Shown: one piece after another, positions 1 through 9,530 of the stretch
How positions within the stretch are numbered: position 1 is the stretch's first letter
Layout of the letters: every line of letters begins with the position of its first letter
From: Paratinospora sagittata
Lineage: Eukaryota > Streptophyta > Magnoliopsida > Ranunculales > Menispermaceae
Assembly: GCA_035771175.1 (NCBI GenBank)
Contig: CM069608.1
Span: 10,760,019-10,824,018 of the forward strand
DNA: 64,000 bases
Direction of reading: 5' to 3'
Translations under genes and position numbers: made by a program
Notes under the pieces: model-generated
Database searches by the model: none
What the model saw: the letters and a program-made list of their open reading frames with translations, nothing else
Told to the model about the DNA's origin: nothing

Positions 1-229
1 ATTGATTTAATTTAAATAGTATTACATGAGATGAGTGTTAAGTTAAATAAAGTTGAATGAAGTAACTTAAAGCATGAAAACTATATTTAAATGATGTATG
101 CTTTATGATTGACGTAATAAAAAAATAAAAGAAGAAAGTTGGTTGACTTGGTGAAGTTAGGAGCATGGGATCATAAGATGATAGGATGAAATTCATTCAA
201 GTTGCTTATCTTGTCTAGAAGAAGAAAAA
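1..229. other. AT-rich sequence, nothing recognised
   Basis: No open frame of note and no recognisable repeat boundary. It may belong to the LTR-like remnant that follows, whose left edge I could not fix. Confidence 0.4.
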
Positions 230-1136
230 AAAATTACGAGCAGAGAGAAAGGAGAAAGTGATGGTTTCGCGGCCGATTCGTCACACCGGTAAGTCATTTT
301 TTTCTTTTTTTCGTTGCAAAAGTGCTATTTAAGCTACGTGTAACAATCCCAGTGGTCTAATTTTTCCTATATGAGGTGTTTTGTGGTGTTTCCAAAAATG
401 AGGTTTTAACCCATTTTGAGTGAAAACATGTAAAAATTATATATTATCACTCCTATAGTTGCATAGATCCCAAATATGTAGTTTATTTGTGTTCAACAGT
501 TGCTTACCTTCCTCTTAGGGGTTGTGGTCTTTTTATAGAGAGGGCTTGAGGTCTTTGGCTATGTAATAGTGTTGTTGTAGAATCAAGAATTCAAATCCTG
601 CTGGGAGAGCATGTTTGATTCCTAGTAGAATTAGGAAGATCTGGTCCTATCCTTATAGGATTGAGGTGATTTATCAGCCTTCTAGTCGAACTGGTAGAGT
701 TCCAGATTTTATCAGAGTCGAATTAGAAGTCACTCCCGAACTTATAGCCGTGGATCACGCCTTATCCCTATCGGATCAAGCGTCTCGTCGTCATCCGTTC
801 CGGAGTCGAAGATCTTTGCAGGTCGGTATGCTGATCTGTAGTCTCTCCTTCCATTTGCTTGATGCCCAAGGTATGGTCTGTAAGAAGATCGGTAGATAGT
901 GGTCGGTAATCCTTGATATGGTATGCTGACCTGGTTCTGTGGATCCATTATTGCTGACCTGTCATCCACTGTCATCTGGTCAGTATGGCAGGTCAAGAGA
1001 TCAGCCTATATGCTTTGCTGGGTAGATCTGTATTCTCTGTTCAGAATAAGTCGGTACGTATACCTGATACGTGCCACGTCTTACTGGGCAAGGCTAACAT
1101 GGCTGACATGCAATGTGATCGGTATATAGTCCAACA
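230..1136 (+). repeat. LTR-like remnant (3' end at CCAACA)
   Basis: The block ends in CCAACA at 1131-1136. A short TATA-like stretch (tttttatagagag) lies near 524-536, and an ACACCGGT motif near 282 resembles one in the solo LTR at 47253-48109. The 54134-54881 element has a similar 'ttgcttacctt...tatttatagagat' stretch. These resemblances suggest an old solo LTR of a related family. The left end is not resolved: the five bases after 1136 (ATGTG) have no partner next to a TG upstream. Short open frames here (615-899, 923-1129) have no family features and I do not treat them as genes. Confidence 0.35.
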
Positions 1137-1209
1137 ATGTGTACAATATTAATATATTCCATCAAAAAGAAAAAAAGAAAAAATTATAACAGCCTAAAAA
1201 AAATTATGC

Positions 1210-1532
1210 ATGGAAAATTATCCACATATTAACTCTAAATTTATTTGCCTTGGAAGGGGCTGTCGGGAGATCAAACATTTAATTAGTGAGCTTTATAAAG
1301 ACTTAACACTTTTCCAAATACTCATATTTTGTACTACATTGACCTACACTCAACCATTATGCATGTATGTTCACCAAATCACCTCGAATCACCCAAACAT
1401 ATAACAGGTGATACGAGACAATAGGATGAATATACATATGATTTAGTGTTTAAACAAAAATCATGAGAATATATATATATATATAAAACACACCTCCTCG
1501 TTTATATATAATAATTAGACTACCAAATAATA
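1210..1532. other. Expansin 3' flank, no gene seen
   Basis: AT-rich sequence downstream of the expansin stop codon, with an AT dinucleotide tract near 1471-1485. It probably contains the expansin 3' UTR. The 64-residue open frame at 1210-1404 looks random. Confidence 0.4.
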
Positions 1533-3870
1533 TTAATGGAAGTTGACAGAGGCTTCGTAGGTGACTCCAACATTCCAATCAACGGGAGCGACGTCTCTTG
1601 CTATAATAGTCTCTTTTGTGGTGTAAGATGTGAGTTTGAAGGAAAGAGATTGGGCTTTCAGAGTTGCAAATGCTTGGTAAGATGCACCCCAATTGTGACT
1701 CATGCTTATCCACTCATTGCTTTTGCTTCCCTTCACCCACATGCTGGCTATGTCTCCGCCACCTCCCACGTTCATCACGTATACCAACAACCAGTACCCA
1801 TTTCCTTGGAAAGAAAATCTAAGGCCTCCAGTCCTAATGCATGGCACCCTGTAATATTTAAATAATTAATTACTAGTCCATGTATATATTGACGCTTAGT
1901 TGTGTCCACGTTATAGGTTAATTATATTTTAATATATATTTATTTAAACTAATGACTATTAAAAATAATTCATATAATAAATTACTTTAATATTATTAAT
2001 ATACTTCTCAAAAAAAATATTATTAATATATATTCTAACTTATGTAGCAATGGTAGAGTAAATGTTTTCTTGAGTATAGTCAAGAGTATATGAATACTTT
2101 TTTTTATCACATTAGAAGGATAAGAATGTCGTTTTCTTTTGCAAGGTAAGAATGTCTTGTTTAATGTGAAAATGAAGTGGAACCTAGAAATAAATAAAAG
2201 TAATTAGAAGTGAAAAAGATAAAATAAATCATACTTGGAAATTAAAATAAGTCTCAGACGTAAAAAAAAAATGTAAGGGGATCATAAAAACAAGACATGT
2301 AAATTCCTAGCTATTTGTTTGCCCTTTAAGATATTAATATCAACTTATAAAGAAGAAATAAAAAGATAAATTTTTAAAGACAATTAATACTGAAAGTTTG
2401 GCAAAAAGCTTAACAATGATTTTTATTTTATTTTTTCGGTAGTCTATACTATTATAATGTCAAAAGTTGAAAAACTCACATATAGTGAAATTATTTTTCA
2501 CATTCTTTCAAAATTTCCCATGATCAAACTTTATTGCTACTTTTGAATTTCAAAAATATTATTTTACTAGTTTGAAGGGTATTATAGCATTTTATTTAAA
2601 AAAAAAATTTCTCAACTTTCAACTTCAGTGGCTACTCCAAGTGCGAAATCTAACCTCTTAAAGGAGAAGTTGCGAGTTCGACTTGGGGGAGGCCCTTCAC
2701 TATTCATGAATAGTGGGGTAAATGATCTAGTTCGTTACTAGGGCCCTGTTGGGTATCGCGAATTCGGCTAGATGTGACAATATTATGGATCCATAATGGC
2801 TTAGGCGTTCGCCCCGAGGGGGTGCGCCCGCACCTGGGTAGGGGGCACATTGTGCAACCCAGGATGTTACAAAAAGGCCTTATGTATCCATTTTATCTTT
2901 TTATACCCTACAATGTTACTCTTTTAACTTACATAATATTTTTCCAAAAATTTTATCAATCAATAATGCAAATCTGGTGCATGTACACTAGTATATATAG
3001 TCCAGATGCCCACATCCTTAATATTATTATGATGATTAATTAGTTAGGTATATATAATTATAAAGTTCGTAAACTAGAGAAAATTCATTTTGATATTAAT
3101 ATAGCTCAAATCTCAATGTGTGTAAGATATATATGTGTGTGTGTGTGTGATATAATAAATCTCAATGATTATGTTAATTTTGTATTATTGTAAGTTGTCA
3201 TGGCAATGCATTTCTGTGTGTTTTACCTTCGATACATGACAGGCACGATGCCAGCCTTCCATTCGGCGATTTTCATGAACGCTGGCTTGGACATGTCGAA
3301 GTGAACCCTGGGAGGGTTGCACCAACCTCCATCATTGGAATCCACAGACCAATTTGGTGGGCAAATGTTTGTAGCAGTGATAGTTGTGATAGGTGAGCCA
3401 TTGAAGCATGCTTTCGCTCCAGCGCAGCGTATTTGGTAGCAAGTTCCACAGGCGTATCCATCTTTAAACAGCACAGAGCTCAACGCAGCAGTGTCCGTTC
3501 CATACCCATTAGTGAACAAATTGCCATATCCACAAGCACCTCCTGTTAATTATTGCATTCATTTTCAGATCATCATCAACATAGAAGAAGGATTATATAT
3601 CAAAATCACTTATTTATTGATAATGTATGTTCTAAATGATGATATCTATGTATATATATGAGATCACATACCCATGGTTTCTCTTGCAGTCTCATCACCA
3701 TAGAAGGTGGAATGAGCAAGGGCCCATGAACCTGGCTTGAGATGATCAGCAGGCAATGGAATCGCAGCCGTTGATTCGATGATCATGATCATTGAGATTA
3801 ATGAACTTATCACGAGGAATAAGAAGCTGGTTGGCCATAATAATGAGGATAGCCTAGAGCAGTACTCCAT
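1533..3870 (-). CDS. EXPA: alpha-expansin, EXPA7/EXPA18-like (3 exons)
   Basis: Alpha-expansins are secreted wall proteins that loosen cellulose-xyloglucan contacts at acidic pH without hydrolysis. Exons on the minus strand: 3870-3672, 3542-3227 and 1848-1533 (TAA), all with GT-AG borders and matching phases, giving 276 aa. Residues 1-36 contain a hydrophobic signal peptide. The GH45-like domain begins near [21 protein letters not shown] and holds the conserved cysteines, the alpha-class GGWCNPP and the HFD motif (in [10 protein letters not shown]). The CBM63 domain follows YRRVPC and includes [40 protein letters not shown] and [12 protein letters not shown] match the root-hair EXPA7/EXPA18 group as I know it. 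I chose the start at 3870 rather than the in-frame ATG at 3966 because the signal peptide follows directly and a TATA box lies between them. The gene looks intact. The clade is from memory, without alignment. Confidence 0.93.
2100..2620. other. AT-rich part of expansin intron 2
   Basis: Expansin intron 2 runs 1849-3226. This stretch holds homopolymer runs and no coding or repeat structure that I can name. Confidence 0.5.
2625..2890 (+). mobile_element. tRNA-derived SINE-like element in expansin intron 2
   Basis: The head has an A-box-like segment (tggctactccaagtgcg) and a B-box-like segment (gcgagttcgacttgg), the RNA polymerase III promoter layout of tRNA-derived SINEs. The body (ATGTGACAATATTATGG, then CCTGGGTAGGGGGCAC, then TGTGCAACCCAGG) recurs at 52483-52638 and, inverted, at 52319-52478. 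The segment aaaaaggccttatg after it also recurs inverted near 52303-52317. Target-site duplications were not resolved. It lies antisense to the expansin. Confidence 0.55.
3129..3150. repeat. GT microsatellite
   Basis: Mixed ATATGTGTGTGTGTG tract in expansin intron 2, just beyond exon 2. Confidence 0.8.
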
Positions 3871-3943
3871 CTTCTTGCAATAACTAACTGGGGTAGCTTG
3901 CTTATTGCTGGCTATATCTTTATGTATGTATATGGTTCCCTTC

Positions 3944-3952
3944 TTATATAAA
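3944..3952 (-). promoter_or_regulatory. TATA box of the expansin gene
   Basis: On the minus strand the sequence reads TTTATATAAG about 75 bases upstream of the chosen ATG, a normal spacing for a plant promoter. It falls downstream of the alternative ATG at 3966, which argues against that start. Confidence 0.6.
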
Positions 3953-4041
3953 CATGCAAAACGCAAATGGCTCCTTGAGCGGCTTATGCACCCGTTTGTT
4001 ACTCAGAATCAAAGGAAATTAAATTATTAATAAAGACATCC

Positions 4042-4058
4042 TTAGTGACCCTCACGAA
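4042..4058 (+). promoter_or_regulatory. candidate root-hair element (RHE), proximal
   Basis: TTAGTGACCCTCACGAA fits the root-hair element consensus WHHDTGNNN(N)KCACGWH as I remember it, with the four-base spacer. It lies about 175-190 bases upstream of the expansin ATG, on the opposite strand. RHEs are bound by RSL-type bHLH factors in root-hair genes such as EXPA7. Function here is inferred. Confidence 0.5.
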
Positions 4059-4328
4059 AATTATTTTTAATTCAAGAAAACGGGAGGAGAAAAAAAAACC
4101 AAAAGAATAGGGAGGAATATTGTATATACATGATAGGACTTGAGATTCATCATAATTCTCGGTGCACCAGCAGACACCGATTAATTTATTGTTTATATAA
4201 AAATGTCGATCAGAGGGATTGGACGGTTGAGATTGATGTGAACTAACGATGTGTATGTTGTGGGAAAGGGGTTACATGGAGGGTAAAGGAGCTCTGGAGT
4301 ACAAAACCAAGTGAAGAAGATTGTTAGC

Positions 4329-4344
4329 AACGTGCCCACAAGTT
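4329..4344 (-). promoter_or_regulatory. candidate root-hair element (RHE), distal
   Basis: On the minus strand AACTTGTGGGCACGTT fits the same RHE consensus with the three-base spacer, in the gene's own orientation, about 460 bases upstream of the ATG. It is farther out than is usual for this element. Confidence 0.45.
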
Positions 4345-4739
4345 CTTGAATTTGTGGTCGGCCCCCCACCCAACCCAACCCCATGTTGTGGGCAACAAAT
4401 CATTAATTAGAACATAAGTAAATAATTTTAATTCTGTAAACTCTCAAAGATCGGTCATTATTTTACTATCCCACATGTTCAGTTTGGTGTCAAATACGGT
4501 TATGCATCATTCTACAATTATTAATTATTTGTTGTTTTTGGTATAGTAAATGTTTAATTATTTTACAAATATGTTTGTATATAGAACACAAATTTTATAC
4601 CTAATTAATTACTATGTGATAATATACATCATCAATTTTGAGAATGATAATTATATTGACTTGATTATTATTGTTTCAACCGATTTTGACATTATATTAG
4701 CTGAAGCACATGTTTTAGCTCTAAGAGACATGTGGAAAT
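4345..4739. other. intergenic AT-rich sequence
   Basis: No gene is supported. An open frame of 63 residues at 4550-4741 is AT-driven and shows no family features. Confidence 0.4.
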
Positions 4740-5690
4740 GAAAGAGTATGCAAGAGTCTTTTGGTCGATGCACTGAGGTTCACATTATATGTTCCTGTTA
4801 TAAATAAAGTGAAAGAGCACCAAAAGGTAATGGGACACCGATGTACCTAGGGGTGGCAACATGGGCCCAAATTCGTTTGTCCGTTTTCGTCCAGCCAGCT
4901 TTAAATTGAGTCGGGACAAGATTTTTTTTAAATCGGGCCAGGTACAGACAAAAATTTGTGTCCGCTTTAAAAATTGAGTCGGGTCTGAACATAAGTTCAA
5001 AAAACCTGGTACCTAGTTCCTACTTAATACAAAAGATATATTTTACATATTCCTATTTTAATTTGTCTATCTTCTAGCTCAATTAAATCTTATTTACTCA
5101 TATTTCTTATTAATTCTTTTTTTTCTTGTTATATTCTATCTCTTTTTTGTTCTTCGTCACTATTGACATAAAATTTCTATTTGTTTATTGCAAAAAATAA
5201 CATACTTTACCACCATATATTTTTGAAAACACATACGAGTATGGACAAAACTGGCTTCCCTATTTTTAAAACATACGGGTACGAACGAATGCTTACCGTT
5301 TGTTTTTCAAATCGGGCCTCGTACGGACATGTCATATGTGCGTTAGTACGAGGCATTGTCCATACCCGTACCCGACTGTTTGCCACCCCTAGGTGTAGTA
5401 CAAGACAAAAAGCCTTATATGCTTAAGTTAGAAGATGTAAAGTAGGAAAGGATTGTTTGAAAATGTAAGAGCAAGACATTCATTTAGTTACCAATCTAGT
5501 GGGGATAGGCTCAGTATAGTATTGGTGGGTTTTATGAAGTTTTTTGCCCCTCTTCCCTTATGTTATCAATGGCCCAACTATTTATAGTGGTTGGTTTCCC
5601 TCTCTTATTGCTATGTTTCTTTAATGATGATTTTGTCGTACATGACATCCTTTTGCTGATTTAGGAGATTGTGATTACCTATCACTAACA
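4740..5690 (-). repeat. LTR-like repeat, split by a MITE
   Basis: Segments 4740-4845 and 5394-5600 match 12879-13110 in the same order. Shared phrases include a 'gcattgaggttc'-type stretch, 'gtgaaaaggcac'-type and 'ctatttatagtggttggt'. On the minus strand the last reads CACTATAAATAG, a plausible TATA box, so I infer an LTR promoter transcribing toward lower coordinates. The element edges are not defined. Confidence 0.5.
4846..5393. mobile_element. hAT-type MITE, about 548 bp
   Basis: Perfect 14-base terminal inverted repeats: CCTAGGGGTGGCAA at the left and its complement at the right. TAGGGGTGGCAA termini are typical of plant hAT-derived MITEs. The neighbouring repeat at 12879-13110 lacks this block, which supports an insertion. 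With termini at TAGGGG the flanks gatgtacc and ggtgtagt agree at 5 of 8 positions, so the 8-bp duplication is only tentative. There is no transposase. Confidence 0.75.
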
Positions 5691-6983
5691 TCAATTATGC
5701 CTTCCGTCCATCGATCAATCGTCGAGCTCTGTCACATACTAAGTTCTATGACACATCAAGCTTTATGCTTTGAAAGTTCTGCTGCTCTTTTGTTATTTAT
5801 TGCTTTTTCAATCATACATTCTTCAATGAACGACCTCAACTTTTGTCAATGTATTAACTGTATTGAATTCCTTGGAGGTGAGAACCATTTTTACACCAAA
5901 CACTTGACTCCAAACTATGAATCCACTCCGCACGGGTGGGAATTGATAAATTTCATGCATGCTGATGGTTCATTAGTACGTCTTTCAAGCGTTTCTTGCC
6001 AACAAGGTCCTTGTTTCTGCATAACGACTCCTCGATTTCCATTATGGCTCTCTTCCATGCGTTACCATTTACAAATCAACCTTGATTGCTCATTTCAACT
6101 TCATTAGCATTTGAATATGGATCTTCTGCATTCCCTTCTACCAACATGTTTATGAGCTACTGAGGGTTCGTCAGACGTTGCTCATTGTAAGTGCAGTCTT
6201 TATTTTTGTTCTCTTTTTCTTTTCCCTTTATTTTTTGTCCTAACTTTTGAGTTGTTTTCTTTTTCACTACAATGGCGATTACTCATAAGATGAAGGAGGT
6301 CAAAAAACTTAAATATGCGAACTTAGATACTGAAGGCCTAAAAACCCGGAAGACAAAGCAGGACCGACTTGGTGGCCACACATGATCATTCTAGAGGTGT
6401 TTGGACATCGTTAATGTCAGAGCCTTCTAAGGCACCTACGTTCATTACCTCCCATCATCCATTTGCTTGAAGAACTTTTGCCCCTTATCAGGGCTCCTTT
6501 AGTGAATGTGGGGTTGCCACCCATATCAATTTCTGTAAGTCAATATAGTCGAGTTGAGGCATGTGGTCCTAAAAGAGTAGACATAGGGGGTGATGGTCAT
6601 GCTATTGGTGCTTTCAAGGACTCCGAACCTTTTGACTAGACTAGATGTTACATCAACGTTGTCCGGGAGATCAGGGATAGGTTGAGAGAGACATGCTAGT
6701 CACAAACATTTAACGAAGCCTTTGTGGTGTCTTTTAGAGGTCGCATTCATCTTCAGGAATTTTCTTATTATTTTCATTAGACTTGGTTTCTGATTTCATT
6801 ACTTGTTTGATAGTTCTCCTCGGTATCCTGGCAGATGCACGCAAGTGCTAACTATCTATGCACATTGCCACTAGAAGAAGGTCGTGACTGATTGGGTAAA
6901 GTATGTTTGTGACCTTCGCAAAACCGTTAATGAGCAGCATGAAGAACTCAAAACCCTTTGATTTACTGAGCCCGAGCTTTGAA
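5691..6983 (+). other. unresolved repeat interior, possible decayed coding sequence
   Basis: A short frame begins MAITHKMKEVKKLKY at 6272 but stops after about 38 residues. Other fragments, such as a charged stretch near 6890-6960 reading RKTVNEQHEEL, suggest a decayed gag-like or coiled-coil protein. I cannot assign a family. The 136-residue open frame at 5697-6107 shows no domain, and the minus strand there is interrupted. This may be the interior of the element whose LTR-like repeats lie at 4740-5690 and 12879-13160. Confidence 0.3.
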
Positions 6984-9530
6984 TGTGGCGACCCCGCGCC
7001 CCGGACCACCAACCCCGCAGGGAGTGGCATGCGGAATGCCGGGCGGGACGGCCAGCGTAGGCATCTCCGACCACTCCTCAACTCCCGTGAGGTGGTTGAG
7101 ACCTTAAGAGCCTTATCTCAAATAACGACATAATATCAAAAGGTACTAAACAAAACTACCCACCGTATTAATCATCAAAGACAAGAGATAATCCATAAAA
7201 ATGAACCATAAATAAAATCATAATCCCTACAGTCCATTAAAATTGACATACACATAAAGTCCAAAATTGTGAGTACAAATAAAAACCGTCATATGCCCAC
7301 GTGGTCTATCTAACAGGTCCCAACTCACCCATACTACAATGTGGTAAGTATTATAATTACATAATCCAAAATATAATACTTCATAATTTAAAACACAGTT
7401 CAATCAAAATGCCTCTCAACTCACATCGAAGCCTTGGATTCTCTCGCAGGCAAGGCCCTCAAGATATAACTACTCCTTTGCCCTTATTCGGGACAGAAGG
7501 ACCTGAAAGAGGAAAATGAGGGTGAGCCAGTGGTGCCCAGTGAATAGAATTCAAATATGCTATCAATACTCATCAATAAATATCATGTATGCATGTCAAT
7601 GTGTAGCATGATTAAAAGCTCATAACATATAGATATCAAGCATTTATAATAAGTTCGATGCAAGTAAAAACTTATCAATTTGGATCCACATTCCACATGC
7701 ATTGGGTTACTAGTGCACGTCTATTTCACCGTACCGTTGATCCCAATCATGTTTTATTTGGGGTTACTAGTGCACGTCTATTTCACCGTAATGTTGACCC
7801 CAATCATTTCCTTTCCTAAAACCCTCCTATGACAATGTTAAGTCCCCCTATTAGCCAGATAGATGGGCCCAACCAAAGTCATAAGGTTTTCTCAAATCAA
7901 TGCATCATTCAAAACATTAGAACACATTCATGCTTTCAACATACAATATATATAAGTGATATGATGACATAAAAGATATAATCATAAATGAAGTCTACTC
8001 ACAACCAAGCCTCGCGAGAGTATTTAACCACACACGACCACCAAACCGAATCAACCCAATCAAGATCCTGAAACATACATCGATATCCTACCATACATCA
8101 ATTTCTATGCTTAATCACATAGACATTACACATCAACCCTAAATCAGCCCACATATAAACAATAGGCCTAAATCCCATCTAATCCCATCATTCAACTCAA
8201 ATCACATGACTTAGGCCTCTCATACATAAACCATTCTATTAATCAAAAATACTGATTTTCAATTCCTTAGGCATAAACATGCCCAAATTGGGTTACTTGA
8301 TCACAAGTAGGCCTAACCCATGATATGGTCACAACCACCAAATCAGTAGCATAATCAACCCTAATCATGCTTAATTAAATGATTCTAGGCCAAAAGCATC
8401 AAAAGCCCTAAAATATGAAAATTTTCATACTTAGGCCATATTGTCGATTTACATTAGGTCACCATGTTCAGCCATGTATATCACTGATTTTGCATCATGG
8501 GTTCATCAACAATGGCAACTAGGTCAACATAGTTGACATGCAAGCTATTTGGAAAGGTCTAAGTTCATATTCTAAATTTAGGTCTAATACAAGCAACCCT
8601 ACCAATTCTTCATTTAATATTCTGTTCAGATGTATCAATCTACCAACAGAAATATGTAATAACAAAATCAACCGTACAGATTGAAGTATGTGAAGAAACA
8701 AACCTTCTGTCCAAATATCAGCCCAATCCAACGGTGGACAGAAAAAATAAGTATATTTGATGAACAAGTCTCTAATTAGACAATTTCTCCTTTCCTGCTG
8801 CAAATACTCAAACTCAGATGACTATATCACACAAAATACTAAACGCATAAACATCTCAACCGATCAGAATACAGAAATATCAGTTAAAAACTACATACCC
8901 AAATTTTATATCCATCCAACGGTAGATTAATGCGATCTAGAAGTTTGACCGAAACAGCGCGAGAAATCCAGACTTTCCGACCAACTTTGTTTGAGAGGTT
9001 AGATCTCTTAGACGAAACCACTGATCAAGATCTCCACCGACTAGAATGAATAACCATAAGCTACGAACTTGCTGACAAATTTTGAGCTCAATCTGACCAT
9101 ATATCTTAAAGAGCTTGCTCTTTGATGAAAATGTCGCAGAGATCTTCCTCTTGCAACTCCCTCATTTCTCTTCTTCTTTCCTTTCTCTTCTTTTCTTTCT
9201 CTTCTTTTTCTCCTTTCTCTCCACTCACCTCTTTCTAGCACTTCCTTGATTCCCTCCTTGATTCTCTCCTTGATTCTCTCATTGATTCCCTCCACTCATT
9301 CTAGCACTTCCTTGAAGAAGGAAAGTGGGCATGGGACCCTTGTCCACTTTCATGCACCAACCTTCACATGTGTTGGTCTCATACTACCCATACCAACCAC
9401 ATGTACTTTAACCAATCTCATGCTTCCATGTATTTTAAATGTCCAATCCATTTAATACACCAAATTTTCATTCTCATTTATCCTTTTATTCAATCAATCC
9501 TAACTCATATCAATTCATGGTTTAATGGGT
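6984..9530 (-). repeat. large LTR copy 1 (truncated), inverted partner of copy 2
   Basis: The sequence runs from TGTGGCGACCCCG, the LTR 3' end on the plus strand, to an abrupt join at 9530. It matches 43226-46138 in the same orientation and 9531-12497 in reverse. LTRs that open with TGTRACRYCCC and are 2-4 kb long are typical of Tekay/Del-like Gypsy elements, so that class is my inference. Copy 1 lacks about 190 bp at its LTR start. It also has two small deletions (near 8221 and 8373) and only one unit of a ~173-bp internal repeat. No internal retrotransposon sequence accompanies it. Confidence 0.75.

Noticed and set aside
615..899. 94-residue open frame near the window start
   Set aside because: Falls within an LTR-like remnant and has no recognisable motif.
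3870..3966. Upstream in-frame ATG at 3966 as expansin start
   Set aside because: It would place 32 polar residues before the signal peptide, and the TATA box lies downstream of it.
4146..4174. Small hairpin (TCGGTG...CACCGA)
   Set aside because: A single six-base stem with no second terminus nearby, so it is too short to call an element or regulatory structure.
5697..6107. 136-residue open frame on the plus strand
   Set aside because: No domain, signal peptide or family motif. The composition looks random, and it lies in a repeat-rich block with a decayed context.
7681..7805. Repeated 'gggttactagtgcacgtctatttcaccgta' phrases as a possible CRISPR-like or regulatory array
   Set aside because: Two copies only, present equally in all three large LTR copies. 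It is an ordinary internal LTR duplication in a plant genome.
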